Of a stretch of 64,000 bases of DNA, positions 1-10,439 are shown one piece after another; position 1 is the stretch's first letter, and every line of letters begins with the position of its first letter. The position numbers and the translations under genes are program-made. This DNA comes from Oenanthe sinensis (taxonomy: Eukaryota; Streptophyta; Magnoliopsida; Apiales; Apiaceae): contig JAPMAC010000231.1 of NCBI GenBank assembly GCA_028671895.1, positions 12,364,001 through 12,428,000 on the forward strand. The letters run 5' to 3'. Below the pieces are notes generated by a model. The model was not told the DNA's origin. It saw only the letters and a list, made by a program, of their open reading frames with translations, and did no database searches.

Positions 1-251
1 GAATTTGATTTAAATCTTATGTGATTTAATACCTCTGTTAATGTTGTGAAAATTACTAAATAGACAAACAGGTCATAGATCAGATATTTTATATTTGTTC
101 TTATTGTGATAAATGACTTGTTAAGTGTATGTGGAATTTGATATTGCTAATAATATTTTATTCAAATATTATGCATATTCTTTAATTGTTTATGTGCTTA
201 TTTTCATATGATCTGCTCCACTCACATAGGTGTACAAAATGCTATATTAGA
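1..251. other. AT-rich sequence left of solo LTR, unassigned
   Basis: AT-rich sequence with no convincing coding signal. It ends in TTAGA (247-251), the left half of the target duplication of the solo LTR that follows, so it was once continuous with 2519 onward. It may be the 5' part of the decayed Copia element whose protease-like region begins near 3240, but no gag motif can be read. Confidence 0.4.
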
Positions 252-2513
252 TGTAACGCCTGGAAAAAATTACGTATATTTTATAATATTTAAAATGTTT
301 CTAGGCCTCTGTAAATTGTGTTGGCAATAGTTACTGCTGGTTATGGTTGCTAGTAACCTTGTTTCGGTATTAGCTAGCTCGATTTATTTATATGGTTATA
401 CTATTTACTCTACTGCAAACTTGTTGCTATTGATGGTGTTACGTTTGTATAATGCTTGCAAGTCGCTTGAGTTCCTCTAGTCACCTTCTTCGTTTTATTA
501 GGGCTTGGTCTGTGTATATGCTATGTATATCTAAACTTATGGTACCTCCAGCTTCTTGTGACCATGATTTTGTTTTGGGTCTAAGTTGTATATGCTTATG
601 CTGGAGTTATTTAAGTTGTCGGGTTCTTATTGAATGTTTCTGAAATTTATTTTCAGCACCAGTCTTAGAAATTATCTTTAATTTCGAAAATGATTTCAAA
701 AACTAAAATAAATTATTTTTATTCCAAAATCAATTTAATTTAATTATTTTAATTTATTTAGATAATAATTTAATTAATCTAAATTGATTGATTAATTTAT
801 TTTGATCAATTAATTTAATTAATTAAATATTATTTAAATATAATTAAAAATAATTAGATTTAATTATTTTGGGAAATAAAAATAATTTATTTATTTTAAT
901 TAGTTAATAATTAGTTTAACCATTTTAAACGAAACCAATTTGGTTGAGATCATAAAAATAATCCGGTAATTCTAGAAATAGTTTCAATTCAATAATTTAT
1001 TTATAAATCTGGATTAATATTTTATTAAATATTTAGGGATCCAATAATTATTCGGAGTGGATAGTGATGATCCACTTTGACTTAAATAATACTTTAGAGT
1101 CTATTTTTATTTATTTGACTGCTCTTTAATTTGTTGGTCTTATCTGTTATATGATTTATGTGTCTACTCGCCTAGTAATTAATGCTACATGTTTATAAAT
1201 TATTATTTTTTTGTGTTCGTTATTGATAGAATGCATGGGTAGAAACTAGAACTATACTAGAATATTTTATTTGAAGATACGAGCGGAGTACTAGTTAGAA
1301 GAGCAGTGTAGTAGTCCCATTTCCCGTTTTAAGGCAGCTGCGATATCAGACAAGTATTTTCTCCTTGATCATCCTAAATACTTTTATTTTATTGTTTCGA
1401 TTATTCATATCATGATAATTAGTTATTGTTCAGAACTATTTATGATTCATGTTTTATTCTGTGCATCAGAGTTACTTATATTCGTATTCTGAGTATTGGA
1501 ATTTGATTATAATAAACACGTCATATCTGGTGTTATCGTAGTAAATAATGGGGATATGACCTGTATTTAAAATTAAGCATACCTTTATTTTGTTTGGGTT
1601 GCTCTATTGGATTGGAATTTATCGCATAGGAGGCCCGATGTATGGGGTCCAGCAACTGCATAGGAGGCCCGATATAGGGGGTCCAACATTTTTAAAGAGG
1701 ATATGGTAACCAATCCATCTTCCTATAGGCTAACATTACTTGCCTATTTTTGTACATATATTGAGAAATCCTTGTTATATCTATGGGTATAGAAATGTAC
1801 CGATGAGCTATAAAGGGGTCCTATTGCTTTTGAAACCTGATCAGTGGGCAATATTGTTTATATTTGTATATCCAATCCATATTGCCTGTGTGGCTATTAT
1901 ATATTGATTTTGAGCAGTTGATTCATTTTGATGACGTACTGCATTGTTTCAGTTGAGATAAACTGTGATTTATTTACTGTTTAGTTTTTTTTATAATAAA
2001 TTATTTTATATTCCGTTCTCTATACAGATCTCATTTCTTGATTTAATTTCAATTGTTCATATACTTACTGAGCATTTCTTTGGCTCACTCTTGCTTTCTA
2101 TTTAAATATTGCCATAGTGTCACTATGAGTCACCACAGACTTTCTACCAGGAGTAGGGAGACTCAGATTCCGGGACCGCTCGCTCCACGAGCCTCCCAGG
2201 TATTTAGTTATTTTAGTATGTCTGTAGATATTGTATGTAATAAAACTGAATCTAGACTTAAAACCCATCTACACTTATGGATTTGAGTTTGTGGATTAGT
2301 AGTGGGCTTATAATAAAGTATTTGGATTTACTTTTAGTTTCAGCTGTTTAATTTCATACTATAACCTGTTAGTGATCCTTAGTTATTAGCGAGGTCAGTG
2401 CGCCTCTGATTTATTATTGGGCTAGTGTGCCTCCGATTTATTATTTTATTATTGTTGGTTGTTGATTAGTTGGTGACCCCCAAATCTAGACCCCAGATTT
2501 GGAGGGAGTCACA
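252..2513. mobile_element. Solo LTR of an LTR retrotransposon (2262 bp)
   Basis: The segment begins TGTAACGCC and ends GGAGTCACA, the TG...CA termini of an LTR. It is flanked on both sides by TTAGA (247-251 and 2514-2518), a perfect 5-bp target duplication. No internal retroelement sequence and no second LTR lie between the duplicates, so this is a solo LTR left by LTR-LTR recombination. The right end holds a short hairpin (CAAATCTAGACC facing CAGATTTGG), which resembles the G/C-rich ends I recall for Tekay/Del-type Ty3/Gypsy LTRs. Length also fits that group. Orientation is not certain; if the hairpin end is the LTR start, it reads on the minus strand. Short ORFs inside (452-643, 2053-2286) are treated as chance. 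Confidence 0.8.
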
Positions 2514-2518
2514 TTAGA

Positions 2519-3239
2519 TCATGTATTGCTTGTTAAAGAGTATAATATTAAAAGATGGTAGAATTATCTAAGTAGTCAGTAAAATTTATAGATTCAAGAC
2601 TTAATCTAAAACTGACATAGGTAATTAGAGATAGTTAAAAATATTAGACAACAACAAAAATGGTTTAGACAAAATTAGTAATCAATTTTTTAGTTCTTCT
2701 ATCCCATGTGCTTTTAGAAAATTATTGAATATCTGTAAATATGTTTTACATTTGTTACACTTGTGTAGAATTGTTAAAGTAGATAATACTGAATTTTCTA
2801 ATATGTATAACGTGCCTGTATTGCATAATTCTTATATATAATGCATTGAAGTTGAATGTTACCATGTGTTCTTATTTTCATGCTTGGTTTTCTAAATTTG
2901 AAAATGCATATCATAGGACTTGCATAATCTTAGGCAAAGAATGTATAAGAATCACAATAGGATAAAGACTGATATTCCATCTAAAGTAAGGTTGAAATCA
3001 CTAGTCTCATAGACTTAAGACTACTTTGTCAAGGCTGCTGTAAATGAGAAGTGATCAGTCAAAGATAAGTTTGTAAATGTTAAGGTTGAATCTATTGTTA
3101 CCACTATTTAAAGCAATATCTCTAACCCATCTGGACTCAATTGAAGTTGAGTACCAAGAAGCTTAATCATTTGTAATTGTAGAGTATGTAGCAAAATAAA
3201 AAAGTTATGTGATTTCATGATAGTTATTGCATAAGGCAT
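2519..3239 (+). pseudogene. Decayed 5' part of a Copia element
   Basis: This stretch lies between the solo LTR and the first recognisable protease-like reading frame of a rightward Copia element. No frame stays open for long. From its position it should correspond to gag and the gag-protease junction, but I could not read a zinc knuckle or gag motif. The assignment rests on continuity with the following protease and integrase remnants and is weak. Confidence 0.4.
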
Positions 3240-3900
3240 ATGATTAAGATTGAAGCTCTAACATCACAGTTGGTTGAGGAAGCCTACCCAACGGTAACCT
3301 TTGGATATGACAACAAAGGATGTACAAGGGATTTGGCTATAATTATTTTTGGAATTGTCATCACTGGAAGCATCTTTCTTGTCGATGGACATATGCACTA
3401 TTTACAGGGCACTATGGAATTCTTTGTCAAGGGATTTTTGGAAAAGCATTGAAAAAGAAAAGTGTTTGATTTCAAGCAAAAAAGATGGAAGTTCACTCAA
3501 CAGGGAGTGAGAAAATTTGTTCGTTGCTGACATAGAATTTGTCTGCAAAGGTGAAGTGAACTTTTCAGTAAAGCTCCATCAGTAAAGAGTTAGCTATGGC
3601 ATATGAAGCTCTCACACTTGGTGAACAAGATAATGGACTCTTTGATAAAGAAGAAACTGGTAAGAGAACTGCTTCATATGGAATTCTATCTAGAAGGACA
3701 TTTCAAAGTATGTCATATAGGGAAGTCAATGAAAATATCATACTGAAGCAAATTATGTCATGGAAGAAATATGCTTAGTGGTATATGTTGATGACCCTAG
3801 TTACAATTTGGTATTGTTCGTGCATTCAACAGATAATATGTCACAGATGGTGATTGATCACATTAGGAAGATCAAGTTGGAAGCAAAGTAAGTTGTGAGA
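3240..3900 (+). pseudogene. Copia protease and integrase N-terminal remnant (SIRE/Maximus-like)
   Basis: The frame at 3240-3452 contains VTFGYDNKG followed later by FLVDGH, which match the plant Copia protease block usually written VTFGDN-KG ... ALVDGL. The frames to 3900 are broken by stops and shifts but keep pieces such as VDDPSYNLVLFVHS and IDHIRKIKLEAK, which match the integrase-core segment VDDFSRYTWVLFLHSK and the following IK-LE--A stretch. This is the start of pol of a dead rightward element that continues to 5628, is split by the Gypsy, and resumes at 16712. There is no intact catalytic set and no protein product is expected. Confidence 0.65.
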
Positions 3901-4631
3901 ACTTTGAAATCAAATAGTGGAACTGAATTTCGTGAATGAAGTTCTAAATGAAGTCTGGACTTATAAAGGTACCTTGAAGATGAAGAAATTAACACAATAT
4001 TTTTCTTTAACCAACAAAGATCGTGAAAAGACATCGAATGAGTTAATGGCCAACCAGAAGCAAACACTGAAGCTCTTTCGTGTATTTGGAGGAAATTGAT
4101 ATATATTGAAGATTTAGATGAGTATCTTGGCATGTTTAAAGTTAAGACTCATGGAACAATTTTCCTCGGTTACTCATTAATGTCAAAAGCTTTCAAGACA
4201 TATGTGATTGAAAACCAGAAGGTGTTTGAAAGTCTGAGTGTATCGTTCGATTACACCAAGCTTCCAAGTATTGAAATGAATGAATATTATGAATCTTTAA
4301 AGTTTGACATCCCGTCAAATTTAAATTCAGATACTGATGTTGAAATTGAGGTTGCAGAAGGAATCAATGATAACGATGATAATTCAGATCCTATTAGTGG
4401 AAATGGTAGTAAATCTACACAACTCGTGAACTTTAATAGAATCCACTAAAAAAGGTGAAGGATCTTCAACACATCCTAGAAACAACTCAGGGGGAGCAAA
4501 TAAAAGAAGGATCTACTAGTCGTACTCAACACAATGAAGATCAAAGGAATACATCAAGAACAAATCTGCCAAAACAAAAGATTTGAAGTCAAAGTCAATC
4601 TTGGAGTCTAGTTCTTAGTAAACTAGATTAT
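3901..4631 (+). pseudogene. Copia integrase core and C-terminal remnant
   Basis: Just upstream of 3917 one frame reads RTLKSNSGTEF, the counterpart of the RSDNGTEF integrase motif, with the second catalytic Asp lost. At 4090-4440 the frame reads IFLGYS and SKAFKTYVIENQK, matching the IFLGYS-SKAYRV block at the end of plant Copia integrase. An acidic stretch (residues about 75-105 of that frame) follows, as in the linker before RT. A canonical element would be one open frame here; this has several shifts and stops. The inverted-repeat left arm starts at the end of this feature. Confidence 0.7.
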
Positions 4632-5628
4632 TGAGTAAAGGCTAGAAGTGATAATAAAAATGAACATATATTTTTCGGGACCTCACATCTGGAATCCCCA
4701 AAGAATACTAAAGAAGCATTAATTAATCCAGATTGGGAGATTGTAATGCAAGATGATCTCAATCAGTTCGAAGGCAGAATCTACTGAAGCTGGAACCAGA
4801 CCACAAGATAAGACTGTATTTGGTATTGTAAGGGTTTTCAGAAACTGGATGATGATTGACATTATTGTGATGGACAAAACCAAACTGGTTGCTACAGATT
4901 AATATCAAGAAGAAGGTATCGATGATGATGGAAATAGAATCTTCGAGACTTTCAAGATCAAACAGTAAGCACTAATGACGAGACCTGATCCTATTAGGGC
5001 TGAACAAGTTGATGACCTAACAATAGGATATCCCTAGCACATGTTGAGCATTCAAGCATGAATATCTATCAAATGAATGTGAATAAGTGCACTCCTGAAT
5101 GGTGAGTTAGAAGTTGAAGTTGATGTGCAACAACTCCTGGATTTTGAAGTTGCATATCCAATGGAATTTGTATATCATTCTATTCCAAAAATCTCTATGA
5201 TGGAGGTAGGGATTCAAGCAAATCATTAAGGACATGATATGGCACTCTAACTAGTTTATTACTTGAAAATGATTTTGGTAGAGTTGTTATACACATATAT
5301 CTCTTTAGAATACAGGGCACACGTAATTCAATATTAGTGCAAGTACACCATAATTATATTATATGTGGGTCAACTAATGAAAACTTAGCAAGAGATATTT
5401 GCTAAGTAAATGCAGAGTAAGTACAACATGACCATGTTGGAAGAGTTGCAATTCTTTTTGGATTATAACTAATTTAAAAGAGTGATGACAATTAAAGTAA
5501 GTCAAAGATATTTTGAAGATGCACAATTTAAAAGATTCTAGACCTGCCAAGACTTCTTGTCAACAGGCCACTAAGCTTGATCAGGGCAAATCAGGTATAT
5601 GAACTGAAGTGACAAGCTATAGAGGTAT
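4632..5628 (+). pseudogene. Copia reverse transcriptase remnant, interrupted by the Gypsy
   Basis: Around 4730-4770 the sequence reads DWEIVMQDDLNQFE, the usual start of Copia RT (W--AM--EL--FE). Around 5110-5170 a frame reads VDVQQLLDFEV, the relic of VYVEQPPGFED. Around 5270-5480 pieces such as LVQVHHNYIICGST replace LVQVYVDDIIFGST, so the YVDD active site is gone. The right arm of the inverted repeat (25870-26845, minus) shows much of the same damage, so both copies descend from an already dead ancestor. The reading resumes at 16712 after the Gypsy insertion. Confidence 0.75.
5624..5628. repeat. Target site duplication of the Gypsy, left copy (GGTAT)
   Basis: GGTAT immediately precedes the LTR end at 5629 and is repeated exactly at 16712-16716 after the other LTR. 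The same site occurs once, uninterrupted, in the right inverted arm (reverse complement ATACC near 25862). Confidence 0.9.
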
Positions 5629-6241
5629 TGTTACGGATTAAAAACGAGATGTATTAATATGCAATTAATACTAGGTTTTGAGAGAGCTTAGAGCTTCTAT
5701 AACTATACTAACGTTCCATGACTACCTCGGGTCCTCGTTAACTACCTACATATCTCAATGGGTGTGAGAAACAAGCCAATAAAACGTAGTTCTAATATTG
5801 AGAGGTTAGGCCCTTTATATAGGCGCACGAGGGCCTTGGAATTAGATTAGAAGTAGGAGACTTGGTGGTCAAGTCTCCTAGTGACAAGGTTGTCTAAACC
5901 TATTAGGAATGAGGGTCCTCGTTGGACTCTTCCCACGTATGAGTTTCTAGATCCTTCTAGTATTAGGGCCTTCAACATGCTTCTTGGGCCTTTACTGAGA
6001 CTTTATTAATTAATTACGAAATTAATTAATAATAGAGGCTCACTGGGCCTATGGCTTCAACAGAGCTTGTGGGCTGGACTTACAAATCCATTTGATCCTT
6101 GGATTATAAATCCAGTTGATCCTAGGATTTATTTTCCTAGTTCGTTTCAAGGGCCCCGGCCTTTGAACCATACCAGGTCTAATAAATGAAATAATAAATG
6201 TTATATTTATTAATTCTTCAGGGCTATTTTTACCCACATCA
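5629..6241 (-). repeat. 3' LTR of the Gypsy element
   Basis: Begins TGTTACGG and ends CCCACATCA on the plus strand; on the element strand it starts TGATGTGGG. It aligns end to end with 16098-16711. Internal ORFs (for example 6049-6339) are LTR sequence, not genes. Confidence 0.93.
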
Positions 6242-6262
6242 TTTGCCCCCCAAACTTTTGGG
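6242..6262 (-). other. Polypurine tract of the Gypsy
   Basis: On the minus strand AAAAGTTTGGGGGGCAAA directly precedes the 3' LTR start. This is the expected position and composition for the plus-strand DNA primer of an LTR retrotransposon. The run of six G is its core. Confidence 0.8.
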
Positions 6263-6469
6263 AAAACTTCGTGAGTTTTCGTAAAAGTTTCACAAAGAGT
6301 TTTAAGTGCCTTACCAGGCTTTTGACTTGTTTCAGTCATCCTTATTTCATCTTTTGGGCTCAGGCCTTTTATAATTAATTCTTTTAAAGAATCAATATCA
6401 TATAAATTGGTCTTTTATAATTATTTTTTAAAAAAATAGGAAATTTTCGAAACTTTATCCAATTCGACC

Positions 6470-7620
6470 TGGAATGAGGTCGAAAAAGACCTCAAATACA
6501 ACCCCAGGTCGAATCTAAGAATTGAGGTGGAACTCGACTTTGATCGAGGTCGAACGGGACTTGAGAATACTTTTGAGGTCGATATGTGGTGGTGAGGTCG
6601 AAATCGACTTCAATCGAAGTCGATTATAATAGGAAAATCACTTTGAGGTCGATCACGTGACTGAGGTCGAATTCGACCTCGATTGAGGTCGACTTTGGCT
6701 TGAATATACCTTTGAGGTCGATAACATAACTGAGGTAGAATTCGACCTCGATTGAGGTCGAATTTGGCTTGAAAATACCTTTGAGGTCGAACTATGAGGC
6801 TGAAGGGGAATTCGACCTCGATTGAGGTCGAATTTGGCCTCAATGGCTATCTGAAGTCGAAATATTGTTCTGCAGATGATTTTTGACATTAATTGAGATC
6901 GATTTAGGCCTCAATTGACTACTGAGGTCGATATATGAGGTTATCTTCGATTTCGACCTCGATTGAGGTCGAAGTAAACCTCAATTTTCCCTTGAAGTCG
7001 AAACTTATAAATGAGATCTATTTCAACCTCATTGGAGGTCTAACGTGACTTTAAAGTGCTGCATGCCTTCCAGGCTTGGGGTTTCCACTTTGACCTTAAT
7101 TGAGGTCGATCTATGCCTTATTTTTCCATTGAGGTCGATGAAGAATCGAGGTCGACTGTCGACCTGGAATGAGGTCGATATAATCATCATTTTTCCTCCC
7201 AACTCGATATTGGAATGAAGTCAATTGGCCTCTTGGATCTAGCATTATTTCGACCTTGATTGAATTTGATTTATACTTTAAAAATACACCCAAGTCGAAT
7301 AACACTCGAGGTCGATTGTCGACCTTATTTGGGATCGATTTTTACCTCCACTTTACATTATGATAGATTTGAGATTGAGGTTGGACATTGATCTCATTTG
7401 AGATCTAACTTGACTTTAAAAGTTGGACAGACATTTTAGGCTATATACGTGTTTTCGACCTTGATTGAGGTCGAATTATACTCCAAAAAGGCATCCAAGT
7501 CGATTCTTTTTATTTCTCTATAGTTGTTGATTCTCGACATGGTTTGAGGTCGATCAACACTTGACTTTTCTCCCCATGTCGAAATTGTTGGGGGCTTCAT
7601 GCCTTTATGTTTCTAGAAGG
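6470..7620. repeat. Palindrome-rich minisatellite in the Gypsy 3' region
   Basis: The motif GAGGTCGA and its complement TCGACCTC recur dozens of times. The core TCGACCTCGATTGAGGTCGA (two 8-bp arms around 4 bp) starts at about 6673, 6742, 6812 and 6953. Spacings are near 69, 70 and 141 bp, that is a unit of about 70 bp. Outward to about 7620 the copies become degenerate. ORFs here (6610-6889 minus) simply read through the repeat. Variable tandem repeats before the 3' LTR are known in Tat-clade elements such as Ogre. Confidence 0.85.
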
Positions 7621-8289
7621 AGATTGAGGTCGAAATGAACCTCAAATGCCCACATGGGTTGAAAAGTGGTTGATTCCTTACAGATTTGATTAAGTTGAGC
7701 CTTACAGGCTTTTGGGTTTTTGGGCCTTAGATGATATGGGCCCTTACTAAGCCTTTCATTAAAGAGTCCAATTGATGTTTCCAAATAGTGGGTTTTCACA
7801 GCCTTTGGATCATGGGCCTCCAATGGCCTTTGATTATGAGCCTCTAGTATTTTACCCGCCTTTAACCCTTATTTAGGCCGTCTGGGCCTTGGGCTTTTTA
7901 TACTCTAGGCCTTCGAGGATTTTTCCTTTGGTTATTGGGCCTTCATGGCTCATTGGTCATGGGTTTCACAGGCCCATCTTCTAGATTCTTCTTCTAGGTT
8001 CTAGAAAACTCCATTTTTTTGGGCTTTCATTCATGGGCTTTGTTATATGAGCCCTTTTACCGGCTGTACCGGTTGACATGCCCTTCAACGGTCATGTGAC
8101 CTAGAGATACCGGTAAAAAGTAGAATTTGAATGGGTAGGTGACCGCTTGGGGGTTGTATATGAGTGAAGTGAGGTGTTTCACTTCCCTCACTTTTCATTT
8201 CTCACTTCACAAACACATTTGAGCTCTCCATCCTTTAAGCAACTTCATCCCTTAGTCCTCCCAAGGATATTCACAAGATCGAAGATGCA
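7621..8289 (+). promoter_or_regulatory. Presumed promoter and 5' leader of the opposite-strand ORF
   Basis: Gene-free stretch between the minisatellite and the plus-strand ORF at 8290. It has many short repeats of GGGCCTT type and, at 8140-8270, a TATA-like TTGTATATGA followed by a CT-rich leader (repeated CACTTC/CTCACTT). Position and composition fit a promoter plus 5' untranslated leader read opposite to the retroelement. This is inference; no transcript data are available. Confidence 0.4.
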
Positions 8290-10132
8290 ATGGCTGACAA
8301 GAAAGCTTCAAGGCTGGCGGCTATGAACGCAGGGTCAGCTAAGAGAGGTAAAACCCTCCGTCGAATCCCAATTTTTTCTTCTTACATGTCTTTGCCAGAT
8401 ATGATAAATCAAAGGGGGGACGAGTACCCTAGCTTGTCTCATTTAGATTCATATAGTCGTAGCAATAATTTTTTTAATTCTGACCTAGTAGAAGAATACA
8501 CCCGACTCTTTAATTTTCCTCATCGCTTTACCATTTCTTTGACAGAGCCTGGTGACTGGACTTCCCATTGGAATCCTTCCAAGTTATTTGTGTACATAGA
8601 TTCCCTATTAGCGGGGCTTAGGTTTCCCTTGCATGAATTCATCACTAATGGATGGAGGCTCATCTATTGTTTCATGGTCCTTTGTTTAGAAAATAAAATA
8701 AAAATGACTGTCCCCCTCTTTCACAAAATTTTTCAATTCAAGAATTCTTCCAGCCTTTCTCCAGGTTGGGTTCATATAGCTCACAGACCCAATAAACCCC
8801 ATATTTTTTACAATTCTTCAATTTTTGACAACAACCTTCATTGGAAGGAAAAAAATTCCAAATTTCATGGGAAGTGGGAGATTGGGGGACTCTCTTTAGG
8901 CCCACCTTTGGCAAGGTCGGGGATGGGAGCGCCGATTCCAGCATGCTCTCAGAGGAGGAGCAAAATGCTTATGCTACACTTACTCAAGTGGAGACCAAGG
9001 AAGTCTCTTGGGCTCTTCTTGATGAGCGCATACTAAAAGTAGTGGGCCTATCGAGGGCCTCGAGCAAAGGTATACTACTTCTTTTAGGTTTACTTTTCCA
9101 CTTTGAATTTTTGTTGCTTTGCTTTACTAATCATGTTTATGTTTTGTTTTTTCAGCTGTTGCACAAATCTACGAGTGGAACATTCCACCCATAGAAGAAA
9201 CTGGCCGTATGAAGTGGCTAAGATTGATGAGTGATCCTAGACAGGGGAAGGAGCTGTCGGATTTCTTACAGCCTCATTTCGTGCCAATTGAGGCTGAAGA
9301 CAGTGAAACTGTCAAGGCGCCAAAATCCCTGGCATACAAACCAGGCCGGAGATTCAGGACGTCAGACACGGTGGTCGGGTGCACGGACTATGCAAGGGAT
9401 TGGTCCATTCACTCCCTCACTCCTTGTGATTACAAGGACATTGTGTTGGGACGTGACGAGGAGAGAACCAAGGCTTTAGGTGCGCAGGCATTGGCATCAG
9501 TAAGTTTTTTTACTTGACTTGTTCTTATTTCACTTTACTAGCATACACTTTTTAGGCTTCTTTTTACTTATCCTAACTTGTTTATTTTTCAGGCCAATGC
9601 CTATTTACAGGCTTCTCTACACTAGACTGAGTCATGGAAGGCTCAAGTAGGGAAGCATAAGAAGGAGCTTACTGTGGCGAATGCCAAAATAAAACACTTT
9701 GAGGATAAGCTGGCTTCGGAGTAATATCAAGATTTGATCTTACAGCACGACAATCTCCTCTTTCCAGCTAATTACACCATCGGGTGGAACAAGGCGCTAA
9801 AGGTGGTGTTGGAGAAACATCCAGGGTTGTTTGACCCTAACGTGAACTTCTAGAGTCCTCGATCAACTGAAGCTCTAAAACAGTTGATTGCTGCTCAAGA
9901 GGAGGAAACCGAGGGGGATAGCAGTCCCGATGTAAGGCAGAAAAGGGCTCGTTAGCCTAGTCTTACTCCATCCCCTCAGGAGGCCAATCACGAGGAGACT
10001 CCTCAAAAACCAACGGAGGAAAGCTCTTCCGAAGAGGAAGAATCAAGTGAAGGTGAAGAGGGTTCGTCTTCGTCTAGCAGGGGGAGTCTTCGGAAGAGGA
10101 GGAGGAGGAGGAGGAGGCGTCGAAGTAGATAG
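8290..10132 (+). pseudogene. Opposite-strand ORF of the Tat element, three exons (putative gypsy-type transposon protein)
   Basis: Read against the direction of the retroelement. Exons that keep phase are 8290-9069, 9156-9499 and 9593-10132, each bounded by GT...AG; both introns are short and T-rich. Exon 1 contains LLAGLRFPLHEF and NGWRLIYCFMVLC, which match what I recall of the 'putative gypsy type transposon' domain (Pfam Transposase_28: G-RLPLHPF ... W----F--LC). The copy appears to lack about 10-15 residues between the two blocks. Exon 3 encodes a short predicted coiled coil and ends in a Glu/Ser-rich stretch followed by a run of nine Arg, a possible nuclear-localisation or nucleic-acid-binding tail. 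Defects: a frameshift at the A7 run 8849-8855, and four stops in exon 3 (near 9623, 9722, 9851 and 9953). The function of this family is not known to me. Confidence 0.7.
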
Positions 10133-10439
10133 GTTTTCATTCTTTGTATTCATGTTGCCTCTTGGGGCTTGTAAACACATTTGGCCTTCGGGCTTTTTAT
10201 TTATGTAATCATGTTTTTCACTTTCCTATCCTTTTTAATTTATGCCTTAGTTTTGCTTGTTTTTCATGTTTATCTTGAACATAAATAACAAATACTTGCG
10301 AGCTTGTAAAAAGACTTAGTGAAAATGATGAATGTTATATAAGGATAACAGAAAACATTTCTTGAAACTTATAATTTAGTATACATATAGAAACATATCA
10401 TGCCTTCGAGGCTAACAAGCCGATACTTAAACGTTCTTG
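10133..10439. other. Gene-free spacer between opposite-strand ORF and integrase end
   Basis: T-rich sequence after the stop of the plus-strand ORF, including TTTATTTATGTAATCATG near 10196, a plausible 3' end signal region. On the minus strand it lies just past the integrase C-terminus. No gene is seen. Confidence 0.5.

Noticed and set aside
452..2286. Short plus-strand ORFs at 452-643 and 2053-2286
   Set aside because: Both lie wholly inside the solo LTR, are under 80 codons and show no known motif.
6610..6889. Two overlapping minus ORFs with repeated RPQR/DLNRGRI words
   Set aside because: They are translations of the palindromic minisatellite; the protein repeats reflect DNA repetition only.
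8738..8944. Minus-strand ORF
   Set aside because: Antisense shadow of the opposite-strand gene of the Tat element, which has introns and motifs supporting the plus strand.
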